Shown here piece by piece: positions 1 to 8,019 of a DNA stretch of 32,279 nucleotides (positions are counted from its first letter, which is position 1; each line of letters starts with the position of its first letter). The notes beneath the pieces were generated by a model. The model was given only the letters and a program-made list of their open reading frames with translations, ran no database searches and was not told the DNA's origin. A program made the translations under genes and the position numbers. Source of the DNA: Candidatus Nanopelagicales bacterium (GTDB lineage: Bacteria > Actinomycetota > Actinomycetes > S36-B12 > UBA5976). The stretch covers positions 1-32,279 of the forward strand of contig JALQVI010000014.1 of assembly GCA_023260395.1 (NCBI GenBank). Reading direction: 5' to 3'.

Positions 1-530
1 GTGTCTATCTGGAAATCGTCGATGACAACGGTCGTCCTTGCGAGGTTGGTGTGCCAGGCCGTGTGTTGGTTACGTCCTTACATAATTTTGCGATGCCGTT
101 AATCCGTTACGAAATCGGAGATGTTGCTCAATTCGGTGCTCCATGTGAAAGCGGAATCAACTGGCCGGTACTCGAGCGAATAGTTGGTCGCACACGTGAC
201 GGTGTGACATTGGCGAATGGTGAATTTCACCTTGTCACTTTCTTTAACAGCGAAATGTTGATGCTGCAGAAAATTCGAGATTTTCAAGTGGTGTTATTCA
301 ACGACGCCATCGTTTTCTTATATCACTCTGCGGAACAACTTACGCAGGACGAACGTTCCGCGATTTCCGCTGAGCTTCTGGAAACATTCGCGCTTAAGTT
401 GCCAGTTCATTTTCGGGAGATGTCAACGAGCTATTGGCGAAGTTTGTGGAAACGTCGGGAATGGGACCGGGTAGATGTTGGCTTCCAAGAGAACTGGAGT
501 GAAACGGAACTATTGTCCGTTTTGCCCTAG
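1..530 (+). CDS. PaaK/CapK-like adenylate-forming ligase, C-terminal part (5' end outside window)
   Basis: The reading frame is open from base 3, with no stop before TAG at 528-530, so the gene begins upstream of the window. About 175 residues are visible. The segment reading PLIRYEIGDVA, preceded by a G-x-P-G-R-VLVTSL stretch, is the conserved region of phenylacetate-CoA ligase (PaaK) and coenzyme F390 synthetase (CapK) relatives, where Arg and Asp help bind the adenylate. The small mobile C-terminal domain follows. These enzymes activate a carboxylic acid with ATP. CapK-like members are often found in surface-polysaccharide loci, which would suit the surface-protein genes that follow, but the substrate cannot be read from this fragment. 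The GTG at 51 is internal and not the true start. Confidence 0.75.
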   Translation, partial: VYLEIVDDNGRPCEVGVPGRVLVTSLHNFAMPLIRYEIGDVAQFGAPCESGINWPVLERIVGRTRDGVTLANGEFHLVTFFNSEMLMLQKIRDFQVVLFNDAIVFLYHSAEQLTQDERSAISAELLETFALKLPVHFREMSTSYWRSLWKRREWDRVDVGFQENWSETELLSVLP

Positions 531-544
531 TTGCGTCACATTCG

Positions 545-564
545 TTAAAGAGCTCATTAAAGAG
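545..564. repeat. Direct repeat TTAAAGAG with 12-bp period
   Basis: TTAAAGAG occurs at 545-552 and again at 557-564, separated by CTCA. The pair lies about 60-80 bp upstream of the predicted transcript start of the beta-helix surface-protein gene. Tandem sites at that distance would suit an activator, but this is only positional inference and could be chance in AT-rich intergenic DNA. Confidence 0.35.
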
Positions 565-612
565 TTTGTATAACAGGCACATATTGCTCTAGTTCTTTGG
601 GTCTTTGATAGC

Positions 613-618
613 TACTAT
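613..618 (+). promoter_or_regulatory. -10 hexamer TACTAT for leaderless surface-protein gene
   Basis: TACTAT fits the actinobacterial -10 form TANNNT. Seven bases separate it from the ATG at 626, so transcription would begin at or next to the start codon. No Shine-Dalgarno sequence is present. Confidence 0.5.
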
Positions 619-625
619 CAAAAGT

Positions 626-2635
626 ATGAACCGTAAACAGCGTTGTGCAATCGAGCAATCTCAACAATCCAGCAGTCGCAGAACTGCATTGGTCAGTGGC
701 GCTACCGCTTCAGGTCTATTAGCAACATCAATGAGCTTGGCTAATCCTGCATTTGCTGCAACGACGATAAGTTCATGTGCAGATTTCAATTCGAGGATTG
801 GAAGCATTAGTTCCAATGGTGGAACTTACGCTTTGAACTTCACCGGTACTTGCTTAACAACTGGAGCAATTCAGCTTACGACTACAAATGCAACAATTCT
901 GAACGGTCCCTCGACTGGAAATTTAACTTTCGATATTGGAAATAGCGCAAGTTACTTTGCAATTTTGCAGTCGGGTAATCTCACGGTTAATAGATTAAAT
1001 TTCACTGTTTCTGATCACCACACAATTAATGACGTCTTCGATTCGACATATTCAGGTGCCTTAACTTTGGGACTATCGCACGTTTCGATTCACGACGTAT
1101 CTAGCACAAACTCAGGCGCGATTTATGTCGAAGGACACCTCAATATCAGTGATTCGTCGTTCTTTAATTTGAACTCCGCATACAACGGTTCTGCGATTAA
1201 TTTGCAGGCTGGATATTCAGAGGATGTCACCATTGCGAATTCCTCTTTCCACAACAATGGTGCGAATGGTTCCAGTGAACTTGGTGTCATTGACGATGCT
1301 GGAACAGGCACGTTGGCAATCACCAATACAAGCTTCTCGCACAACGCGAATAACAATTCTGGTAACGGCAATGGCGGCGTCATCACACAGCGAGCAAATA
1401 GTCATGTCACCATCGCCAAGTCAACGTTCACCAGCAACTCATCGGTTAATGGAGGTGCTATCTATACCAATGGCGGTGGTTCGATAGAAATTTCGCATTC
1501 CTCGTTCACCAATAACACGGCGACAACTGGCGGTGCGATTTTTAACGAGGGTGGCACAACTCTTACCGTCGACAACACTGAATTCGATTCCAACACTGCG
1601 ACCAACACCTCGGGTGCTATTTACAGTGAAGGCTCGTTGTCAGTACGTGGTTCAACGTTCTTTGAGAATTCTGTTCCCAATGGAACTGGCGGTGCAATCT
1701 ATGTTCCTTATAACCAGGTTGCAATTGATAATTCGACTTTTGTTCGCAACTTTGCCAATGATGGCGGTGCGATGTTTTCTGAAGGTGGATTAGTTTCAAA
1801 TAGCACTTTCTGGAATAACTTGTCGACAGGTTCGAGCACTGCAGGTTCCATCGCAATTAATGGTGGTTCGTTATTCGCCAACATTTTGGCGAATCAAGCT
1901 GGAACTCCGGTTGTCGAATATGGCGTGACTGATTTAGGCGCAAATTTATTCACTGACGCATCATTTACCAAGACAACCACTGGCGCTGGGGCATCCAAAC
2001 TCGTGACTCTGGCATCACTAAAACTTAAGTCACTTGCGCTTAACAAATCAGGCCCGGCAAATTCTGGGACGACGAAAACTGTGGCACTTGATTCTGGAAG
2101 TTCTGCCATCAATTACTACTCGATTGGTTCGGCTGGAATTTCGCCAACGTATAACACCGTGTCAACAATTGCTAGCCATGATCAGCGTGGCGTCTCACGT
2201 CCACAAGATGGAGCATATGACGTAGGTGCATACGAAAGTGGGCCAAAGGCAAAACCCACGCCAAATCCAACGGCTAGTTATGTTGGACATGCAACAGTAC
2301 TTTTCCACGCGGACTCTGCTCGATTAACGGCGCACGCGAAAGCTCAACTTCGGGCGCTGGCTGCAATTGTGATGGCAAACAAGGTTCACATCATCACTCT
2401 CGATGGACATACGGCTACGATGACCAAAGCTGATCCAAGTGGCCGCAAACTTCGTGGACGAATTTCGGGTGCTCGTACACGCGCAGTACAAAAGTATTTG
2501 AATAAGCAGTTCAAAAAGGCTGGCTACACAGTGACCATCACGCGAGTAATCAAGGGTGCTGCCAATCCGGTGAAATCAAATCGCTCCGAGGCTGGCCGAA
2601 AGGCTAATCGTCGCGTTTACATCACGGTGAAGTAG
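626..2635 (+). CDS. Secreted beta-helix protein with Pmp-type repeats and OmpA-like C-terminus
   Basis: A 669-residue exported protein. The ATG at 626 is preferred over the in-frame TTG at 605 because of the TACTAT hexamer 7 bases upstream. The N-terminus has a twin-arginine-like SRRTAL stretch, a hydrophobic segment and an AFA|A cleavage site. Residues about 170-420 carry repeated GGA[IM] and F-x-x-N motifs (FTSN, FTNN, FDSN, FFEN, FVRN, FWNN), the signature of Chlamydia-type polymorphic membrane protein repeats, which form right-handed beta-helices. A segment ending DQRG-x-SRP...DVGAYES follows, as in choice-of-anchor-Q surface proteins. The last about 110 residues resemble the OmpA peptidoglycan-binding domain, including NRSEAGRKANRRV. 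A likely role is a wall-bound adhesin or stalk. The fold assignment is firm, the role inferred. Confidence 0.85.
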   Translation: MNRKQRCAIEQSQQSSSRRTALVSGATASGLLATSMSLANPAFAATTISSCADFNSRIGSISSNGGTYALNFTGTCLTTGAIQLTTTNATILNGPSTGNLTFDIGNSASYFAILQSGNLTVNRLNFTVSDHHTINDVFDSTYSGALTLGLSHVSIHDVSSTNSGAIYVEGHLNISDSSFFNLNSAYNGSAINLQAGYSEDVTIANSSFHNNGANGSSELGVIDDAGTGTLAITNTSFSHNANNNSGNGNGGVITQRANSHVTIAKSTFTSNSSVNGGAIYTNGGGSIEISHSSFTNNTATTGGAIFNEGGTTLTVDNTEFDSNTATNTSGAIYSEGSLSVRGSTFFENSVPNGTGGAIYVPYNQVAIDNSTFVRNFANDGGAMFSEGGLVSNSTFWNNLSTGSSTAGSIAINGGSLFANILANQAGTPVVEYGVTDLGANLFTDASFTKTTTGAGASKLVTLASLKLKSLALNKSGPANSGTTKTVALDSGSSAINYYSIGSAGISPTYNTVSTIASHDQRGVSRPQDGAYDVGAYESGPKAKPTPNPTASYVGHATVLFHADSARLTAHAKAQLRALAAIVMANKVHIITLDGHTATMTKADPSGRKLRGRISGARTRAVQKYLNKQFKKAGYTVTITRVIKGAANPVKSNRSEAGRKANRRVYITVK

Positions 2636-2648
2636 CTCTAGAAACTTT

Positions 2649-2692
2649 CACATACGTTCGGGCCCTTGCAATCTTGGGCCCGAACGTATGTG
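2649..2692. terminator. Perfect 17-bp inverted repeat between convergent genes
   Basis: CACATACGTTCGGGCCC (2649-2665) is exactly complementary to GGGCCCGAACGTATGTG (2676-2692) around a 10-base loop. It lies between the stop codons of two convergent genes (2635 and 2699). It would form a very stable hairpin in either transcript, and neither side has a T-run, so it is probably a bidirectional hairpin terminator or transcript-end stabiliser rather than a classical intrinsic terminator. Confidence 0.7.
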
Positions 2693-2698
2693 TTGAGG

Positions 2699-4048
2699 CT
2701 ATTTAGAGACGGAGATTGTTCGAGTTGCTGTTACTGAGTTATAGGTGCTAGTTCCTGAACCACTTGCGCTTACATGGCAACTGCCTGCTTTTTGCGCAGT
2801 GACTTTTCCAGACGTAACGGTGCAGATAGTTGGCGTAGTAGATCGCCACGTCACGCTTTGCCCTTGAGGCGTTCGCAATGGAAGCTGAAGGGTTCTTCCG
2901 CGTTTCATTGTGCTAGTTGTTGCGGGGATTACTTGATTTAATTTAGGCGATGTGAGTGAAGGAGTTGTTGCGCCGTTAAAGGCGACATCATCTACGTAGT
3001 AAGCCACCCCAGAATCGAGTACACCAAAATTTGGAAAGATTTCTAATCGCGTGTAATCAAACGAATTTGCGTAAGTCGGATTATCGGCCCAGTCGTGATC
3101 GAGGGTTGCCCCAAAGTCGATAGTAAGTTTTTGCCAACCGAAAGTGGCAATGACGGTTTGTGAGATTTGGGAGTCAAGAAGTTGCACTTTCACCCGTATG
3201 GTTCCGTGTACAGATGAATAAAAGTTCATCGTGATGACTTTGTTCGATAACGACGTAATCTTTTTATTTGTAGCGGTTGTATTCAGAAGATCAGCGCCGG
3301 CATATGTTTGACCGCCGTTGCGGAAAATTCTCAAAGCCTTACCGCCGCGGCCACCGCTTGGCGCATTTTCTACTGAAGCTGTTGCACCTTGGAAGGCTGT
3401 GGTTAAGTACCCGCTTGTGTCATTTGATTCATATGTGATCAATGTAGGTGTGGCATCTGGGCCCTGCGCCCCACCTCCATTCCCACCAGTTGTTTCAAGC
3501 GACGTAGTGATGTCATCAACAAAATAGATATCGGAAGTAGTTGTTCCCCAACCCGGAAAAATATTCAACATGTCATAGGTGGAGGCACTATTAAACTGAG
3601 CCGTTCCTGCGGCTTCATTCATGAAATTAAAGGTAAGCGTCTGCCACCCGACAACCATTGATGAAGTTGCCATTGTCTCGACGGATTGGCCATTATTGTG
3701 TTGGTTTTCCACTTTCATGCGCATCGTACGACCGGCTACGGGCGAATACACCATTGCGGTAATCGTGGCGTTACCACTTGAGATTAGTGGCGAGCTAGTG
3801 CGTGTAATTGTCGCCCCAGAAGATGTTCCAGCACCATGGGTGAATTTCAACGCATGAGATCCATGGAACCCAGGTTCGGCATCAACAATGACGCTTGCCG
3901 CTGCCGACTCAAAAGCAGTTATCGCATATTGTGAAGAGTCTTCAAAGGTAATGACAGTGCCTGTTGCGTGCGCAGGGATGATTGAAATGGCGCCGATTGT
4001 TACTGCAACGGCAAAGCCTGTGGTGAGGCGAATTAACGGATTTCTCAT
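2699..4048 (-). CDS. Secreted protein with two jelly-roll-like modules and a Cys-paired Ig-like C-terminus
   Basis: A 449-residue exported protein. The ATG is preceded by AAGGG at a normal ribosome-binding distance. The signal peptide is typical: MRNPLIR, a hydrophobic core, then AHA|TG. Two related modules of about 150 residues follow, each starting V/LITFE or ITYE and ending in a [YF]VDD stretch (about residues 30-185 and 205-355). Their layout resembles carbohydrate-binding jelly-roll domains. The last about 80 residues look like a bacterial Ig-like (Big) domain with two cysteines 14 residues apart, in the pattern C-x4-G-x7-G-S-C-x-V-S. The same pattern ends the Cys-rich secreted protein at 4687-6252. 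A carbohydrate- or wall-binding surface protein is likely. No catalytic residues are recognised, so an enzymatic role is not supported. Confidence 0.75.
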   Translation of the reverse strand: MRNPLIRLTTGFAVAVTIGAISIIPAHATGTVITFEDSSQYAITAFESAAASVIVDAEPGFHGSHALKFTHGAGTSSGATITRTSSPLISSGNATITAMVYSPVAGRTMRMKVENQHNNGQSVETMATSSMVVGWQTLTFNFMNEAAGTAQFNSASTYDMLNIFPGWGTTTSDIYFVDDITTSLETTGGNGGGAQGPDATPTLITYESNDTSGYLTTAFQGATASVENAPSGGRGGKALRIFRNGGQTYAGADLLNTTATNKKITSLSNKVITMNFYSSVHGTIRVKVQLLDSQISQTVIATFGWQKLTIDFGATLDHDWADNPTYANSFDYTRLEIFPNFGVLDSGVAYYVDDVAFNGATTPSLTSPKLNQVIPATTSTMKRGRTLQLPLRTPQGQSVTWRSTTPTICTVTSGKVTAQKAGSCHVSASGSGTSTYNSVTATRTISVSK

Positions 4049-4141
4049 GGCGGACCCTTAGTTAGTAGCAAGTGTCCGAACTAATTGATATGCAACGGGC
4101 CGTAAGAAATAATAAGGACTTTTGTAACCCGCGCACACGTG

Positions 4142-4173
4142 TTTCTCAAAGGCTATGCCTTTTCCTCGAGAAA
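4142..4173. repeat. Nested inverted repeat in divergent intergenic region
   Basis: AAAGGC-TAT-GCCTTT (4148-4162) is a perfect short inverted repeat, and it is flanked by TTTCTC (4142-4147) and GAGAAA (4168-4173), which also pair. It lies in the 220-bp gap between two divergent genes. It could be an operator or a leader hairpin; nothing else is clear in the gap apart from the ribosome binding sites next to each gene. Confidence 0.35.
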
Positions 4174-4268
4174 ATCATCAGGTTTTGGGAATGTTTGTGT
4201 GGCAACGGGGGGTTGACTCTGTCAAGATGAAAGCACGCCTATTGCGCCTAAAATAAAGGATTGTTCAC

Positions 4269-4622
4269 ATGCAAGTTGCATCCGTAGTTCTCTCTGTTTT
4301 GCTAGCCCTTGTCGCAGGTTTTTCTGGACTAGGCAAACTTCAAAAGAAACCTCAAATCATGTCATCCATGGAACACGTTGGTGTGAAACTTAATCAAATC
4401 CCTGTTCTTGCATATCTTGAACTTGCTGGCGCGCTTGGTCTATTGGCTGGATTAGCATTTGTGGGCCTAGGCGTGTTGTCGAGTTCTGCACTTTCACTCT
4501 ATTTTGTCGGTGCAGTCATTGCGCACCTAAAGGTGAACGATGGTCCAGCAGGATTCGCTCCGCCTTTGGTTCTTGGATTGCTTTACGCAGTTAATGCTTA
4601 CTTGATTGCCTCAGCGTTTTAG
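4269..4622 (+). CDS. DoxX-like small membrane protein
   Basis: A 117-residue protein with four predicted membrane segments (about residues 3-20, 47-66, 70-86 and 95-115). It matches the DoxX-like family in size and in the motif F-S-G-x-x-K-L after the first segment. Family members are poorly understood; some are linked to redox or sulfur metabolism, and there is no basis for a specific reaction here. AAAGGA at 4255-4260, 8 bases before the ATG, is a good ribosome binding site. The gene stands alone, with divergent and convergent neighbours. Confidence 0.7.
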   Translation: MQVASVVLSVLLALVAGFSGLGKLQKKPQIMSSMEHVGVKLNQIPVLAYLELAGALGLLAGLAFVGLGVLSSSALSLYFVGAVIAHLKVNDGPAGFAPPLVLGLLYAVNAYLIASAF

Positions 4623-4633
4623 ATTGAAAAAAA

Positions 4634-4667
4634 TTAGCCGGCTCAGATTTCGAACTGAGCCGGCCAA
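4634..4667. terminator. Intrinsic terminator, strongest for the minus-strand gene
   Basis: GCCGGCTCAG (4637-4646) pairs exactly with CTGAGCCGGC (4655-4664) around an 8-base loop. The run of A just to the left (4627-4633) becomes a U-tract when read on the minus strand, so this terminates the Cys-rich secreted protein gene, and it may also stop the DoxX-like transcript. Confidence 0.8.
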
Positions 4668-4686
4668 TTCAAATATTGAGTGAGTG

Positions 4687-6252
4687 CTAAGTGACCTTCA
4701 CGCGAGTGGCGTAGTTCTTTGCTTTGCCTCTAGTAGGAGTGACCTTAAGCGTCACCCGGCAAGTGCCCTTGGCTTTGCCAACGAGTGCACCTTTAATAAG
4801 AGCACAGCGTGATTTGTCAGCCTTGTTGAGAGTAATTGACGTTTTTGCTTTAGCTGGAATCTTTGTCGATGCCGCTTTGGCTAGGCAAGACACCGACGCA
4901 ATTTTGCCTTTTTTGATTACGCAGTACTTGATCGCAGGTTTTGGCGCTTTACATGCGCTGCTGGAAGTCGAACCTGCGGCACTTGTGTATTTTGCCGGGC
5001 AAGCAATTGCGGCTGATGCGCCTTCGGTATCGACGTAGAAGTTCGGCGCAGCTATAGTGCATCGCCACGCACCTGTTCCGGAGGCGTACGAACCCTTTGC
5101 GCAAGGAAGTTCTGATGTGGCTCCAGGCGTATCAACGTAGTGGCCCAAACTCGCTGTCGTACATGCGCCTTGCACATTCTTGCCGCCCGACGTTGAAAAG
5201 CTACCTGGCTCACACTCGCTAGTGAGGAAAACGAGAGGAACCGCGGTTACCGACGCTGGGTTTCCAAAGATGTCTTGATGCTCAATGCTTACGTGATACG
5301 TCCCGATGGGCAAAGCTGCATTGAATGCTTGTGAGTTGCTTGTAGTTATTGAACTGGCGACTTCGCTAGGAAGGCTTTGGGCCAATTCGGCATCGCTTAA
5401 CAGTGGATTAAATGCAACTGAGTGATCTCCGGAGGTAGCTGTCGTCAGAGTAATCACACGTGAGTAAGTAGCGTCGTAAATTTTTATTTTTACGCTATTC
5501 GAAAGTGCAGTTTCCGGAAGTCGGAAATCCACAGTCATACTTCCAACAAAAGTCGAACCCTGGGTAGGCGAGGTAAGAGATGTCGTTTGTGTTTCTGATT
5601 GATGGCAGGCACTCACCGAGGTTGACCCAGCTGCATTGGTTGTGCCGTTGTTTGGACATGCCGTCGCTGCTGTCGCTGCCTGAGTGTCCACGTACGAACC
5701 AATAGGAGCAGGTGTGCAAGTGCCACCAAGAGGAATTCCACCAGTCGTTGAGAATGTTCCAGTTAGGCAATGTGTTGTGAAATTAACAACTGGGAGTTGT
5801 GCCATTGAGGGTGGGTCACCTTGTGCATCTATGTAGGCAAGTGTGACTGAATATGTTCCGATTGGCATTGCTCCAGGCGCCGAAACATTCGCCAAGTTGC
5901 TCGAACTTGATGAGAAGTATTGCGTGTAATTGGACACAAGTTCTGTATCGGATAAGAACGGATTGAAAGTGAGTGTGTAGGACCCAGCGACAGTTTGGTT
6001 TAATGCCAATGTTCGCGAATACCTTGAAGACTCACTGGCAATGATCAAGGAGACTCCGCCGGCAAAAGGATCAGCGGGCAGACTAAATGAAAACGTGAAG
6101 TTGTCTATAACTGTTGCGTTGTTACTCGGTGCCGAAATAAACGGAGCAGGAGTATTTCCAGTGGCCGATGCTGGGGAAGCAGCGAAAAATGAAGTTATAA
6201 ACGCCGATGCAAATACCATGGCAATTGATCTATAGAAAGCTTTCGTGCGCAC
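4687..6252 (-). CDS. Secreted Cys-rich protein with duplicated module and ephrin-receptor-like repeats
   Basis: The frame is open from a GTG at 6312, but the GTG at 6252 is preferred. It has GGAG 5 bases upstream and gives a clean signal peptide (RTKAFYR, hydrophobic core, ASA|TG) in a 521-residue protein. The body contains a duplicated module of about 110 residues, each copy with NP[FL]LSD-x-EL and PIGTY[SH]V. Each copy is followed by a Cys-containing stretch with G-x-YVDT and A-x-x-C-P, like the GCC2/GCC3 ephrin-receptor-like repeats of many secreted bacterial proteins. The Lys-rich C-terminus has the motif C-x4-G-x7-G-T-C-x-V-T. An extracellular, disulfide-bonded surface protein is likely; function is unknown. 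Downstream is a strong terminator. Confidence 0.72.
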   Translation of the reverse strand: MRTKAFYRSIAMVFASAFITSFFAASPASATGNTPAPFISAPSNNATVIDNFTFSFSLPADPFAGGVSLIIASESSRYSRTLALNQTVAGSYTLTFNPFLSDTELVSNYTQYFSSSSSNLANVSAPGAMPIGTYSVTLAYIDAQGDPPSMAQLPVVNFTTHCLTGTFSTTGGIPLGGTCTPAPIGSYVDTQAATAATACPNNGTTNAAGSTSVSACHQSETQTTSLTSPTQGSTFVGSMTVDFRLPETALSNSVKIKIYDATYSRVITLTTATSGDHSVAFNPLLSDAELAQSLPSEVASSITTSNSQAFNAALPIGTYHVSIEHQDIFGNPASVTAVPLVFLTSECEPGSFSTSGGKNVQGACTTASLGHYVDTPGATSELPCAKGSYASGTGAWRCTIAAPNFYVDTEGASAAIACPAKYTSAAGSTSSSACKAPKPAIKYCVIKKGKIASVSCLAKAASTKIPAKAKTSITLNKADKSRCALIKGALVGKAKGTCRVTLKVTPTRGKAKNYATRVKVT

Positions 6253-6315
6253 GGCAACTCCATTCAGCCCCCGCTGCCCAGAAACTCTGGTAGTCACAGC
6301 ATGGCGCAACACTTA

Positions 6316-6330
6316 TTCGTTTGCAACGAA
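6316..6330. repeat. Short inverted repeat TTCGTT-TGC-AACGAA
   Basis: A perfect 6-bp inverted repeat with a 3-base centre lies in the gap between the end of the XPB gene and the preferred start of the Cys-rich secreted protein. It could weakly terminate the XPB operon or serve as an operator. No T-run follows it. Confidence 0.3.
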
Positions 6331-6360
6331 CCACTTTGCCGTTGAGGCGAAAATTTCTGA

Positions 6361-8019
6361 TTAACCTAAATCCGGTTGGCCGTAGAGCAATTCATCAGCG
6401 TCAACAATGCGATAGGCATAACCCTGTTCGGCAAGGAAGCGCTGACGATGCGCAGCAAAGTCGGCATCCACAGTGTCGCGCGTAACGATCGTGTAGAAGT
6501 GTGCACTGCGCTTGTCACCCTTTGGCCGAAGCACGCGACCAAGGCGTTGCGCTTCTTCTTGGCGTGATCCAAATGTGCCGCTTACTTGAATCGCGACACC
6601 GGCTTCGGGCAGGTCAACGCTGAAGTTGGCAACCTTGCTGACAACAAGCACGCGAGTTTTGCCTTCACGGAATGACTGGAACAAACGTTCACGTTCTTTG
6701 ACTGGCGTTTGACCGGTAATAACAGGCGCCTGCAAATGTTCACTTAATTCATCGAGTTGATCCAAGTACTGACCGATAACAAGCACGTGATCATCAGGGT
6801 GTTGTGCAACCAATTTCTCGACTACGCGGTTTTTGAAATTCGTCGTTGCGGCCATTCGATAACGCTCTTCAGGCTCCGCCATTGAGTACGCCATACGTTC
6901 GTTGTCAGGCAAGGTCACGCGTACTTCAACGCAATCAGCGGGTGCGATGTAACCCTGAGCTTCGATGTCTTTCCAAGGCGCGTCGTAGCGCTTTGGGCCG
7001 ATGAGCGAAAACACTTCGCCTTCCATGCCATCTTCGCGAACAAGTGTTGCGGTTAGACCAAGTCGACGACGCGCTTGGATGTCCGCCGTGAAGCGAAACA
7101 CCGGTGCCGGCAACAAATGGACCTCGTCATAAATGATGAGTCCCCAGTCACGGGCATCGAAAAGTTCAAGGTGCGCGTAGGTACCTTGACGACGTGTTGT
7201 CATCACTTGATAAGTCGCAATCGTGACTGGACGAATTTCTTTACGAGCACCCGAGTACTCGCCGATTTCTTCTTCGGTGAGTGTTGTGCGCTTGAGGAGT
7301 TCGGCCTTCCACTGGCGGGCCGAGACTGTGTTCGTCACGAGGATGAGAGTCGTGGCCTTTGCGGTAGCCATCGCAGCAGCACCAACGATTGTTTTGCCAG
7401 CGCCACAGGGAAGTACGACAACCCCGGAGCCACCATGCCAAAAGCCTTCGGCTGCTTCACGTTGATAGGGGCGAAGTTCAAATGAATCATCGGCCAACGC
7501 AATCGGATGTGCTTCGCCATCTACGTAGCCGGCCAAATCCTCGGCTGGCCACCCAAGCTTGAGCAAAACTTGCTTGACGTTGCCACGCTCACTCGGATGA
7601 ACTGCGACAGTGTCTTCGTCGATGCGCTTGCCAACCAGTGGTGCAATCTTCTTTGACCGCAAAACTTCTTCGAGAACAGATTGGTCTGAGCTTTCGAGCA
7701 CAAGACCATGTGTTGGATGCATCAGCAACCGAAGGCGACCGTAACGTGCCATGGTCTCAGCAATATCAACCAATAGTGCATGCGGCACTGGATAACGCGA
7801 GTATTTCAACAATGCATCAACGACAAACTCTGCATCGTGTCCAGCAGCACGCGCATTCCATAAACCCAGGGGAGTGATGCGATAGGTGTGAATGTGTTCC
7901 GGTGCGCGCTCGAGTTCGGCAAACGGCGCAATCGCGTGACGGCAATCTGCACTTAAATCGTGATCGATTTCCAGTAACAATGTCTTGTCACTTTGAACAA
8001 TTAATGGACCATCGGTCAT
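6361..8019 (-). CDS. XPB/ERCC3-type DNA repair helicase
   Basis: A 552-residue superfamily 2 helicase of the XPB type. Visible motifs are Walker A GAGKT (206-210), the DEVH box (298-301), the XPB-specific RED element (R328-E329-D330), and motif VI in QEEAQRLGRVLRP (487-499). The N-terminal about 170 residues match the damage-recognition-like region of bacterial and archaeal XPBs. XPB proteins are 3'-to-5' ATP-dependent DNA helicases or translocases. The actinobacterial forms, such as Rv0861c of M. tuberculosis, are placed in DNA repair, though their exact pathway is unsettled. The ATG overlaps the stop of the upstream helicase-associated gene by 4 bp (8016-8019), so the two are translationally coupled. 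Confidence 0.93.
   Translation of the reverse strand: MTDGPLIVQSDKTLLLEIDHDLSADCRHAIAPFAELERAPEHIHTYRITPLGLWNARAAGHDAEFVVDALLKYSRYPVPHALLVDIAETMARYGRLRLLMHPTHGLVLESSDQSVLEEVLRSKKIAPLVGKRIDEDTVAVHPSERGNVKQVLLKLGWPAEDLAGYVDGEAHPIALADDSFELRPYQREAAEGFWHGGSGVVVLPCGAGKTIVGAAAMATAKATTLILVTNTVSARQWKAELLKRTTLTEEEIGEYSGARKEIRPVTIATYQVMTTRRQGTYAHLELFDARDWGLIIYDEVHLLPAPVFRFTADIQARRRLGLTATLVREDGMEGEVFSLIGPKRYDAPWKDIEAQGYIAPADCVEVRVTLPDNERMAYSMAEPEERYRMAATTNFKNRVVEKLVAQHPDDHVLVIGQYLDQLDELSEHLQAPVITGQTPVKERERLFQSFREGKTRVLVVSKVANFSVDLPEAGVAIQVSGTFGSRQEEAQRLGRVLRPKGDKRSAHFYTIVTRDTVDADFAAHRQRFLAEQGYAYRIVDADELLYGQPDLG

Noticed and set aside
6253-6312. Twenty extra codons at the start of the Cys-rich secreted protein
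   Set aside because: They would put a long polar stretch before the signal peptide, and the GTG at 6252 has a better ribosome binding site.
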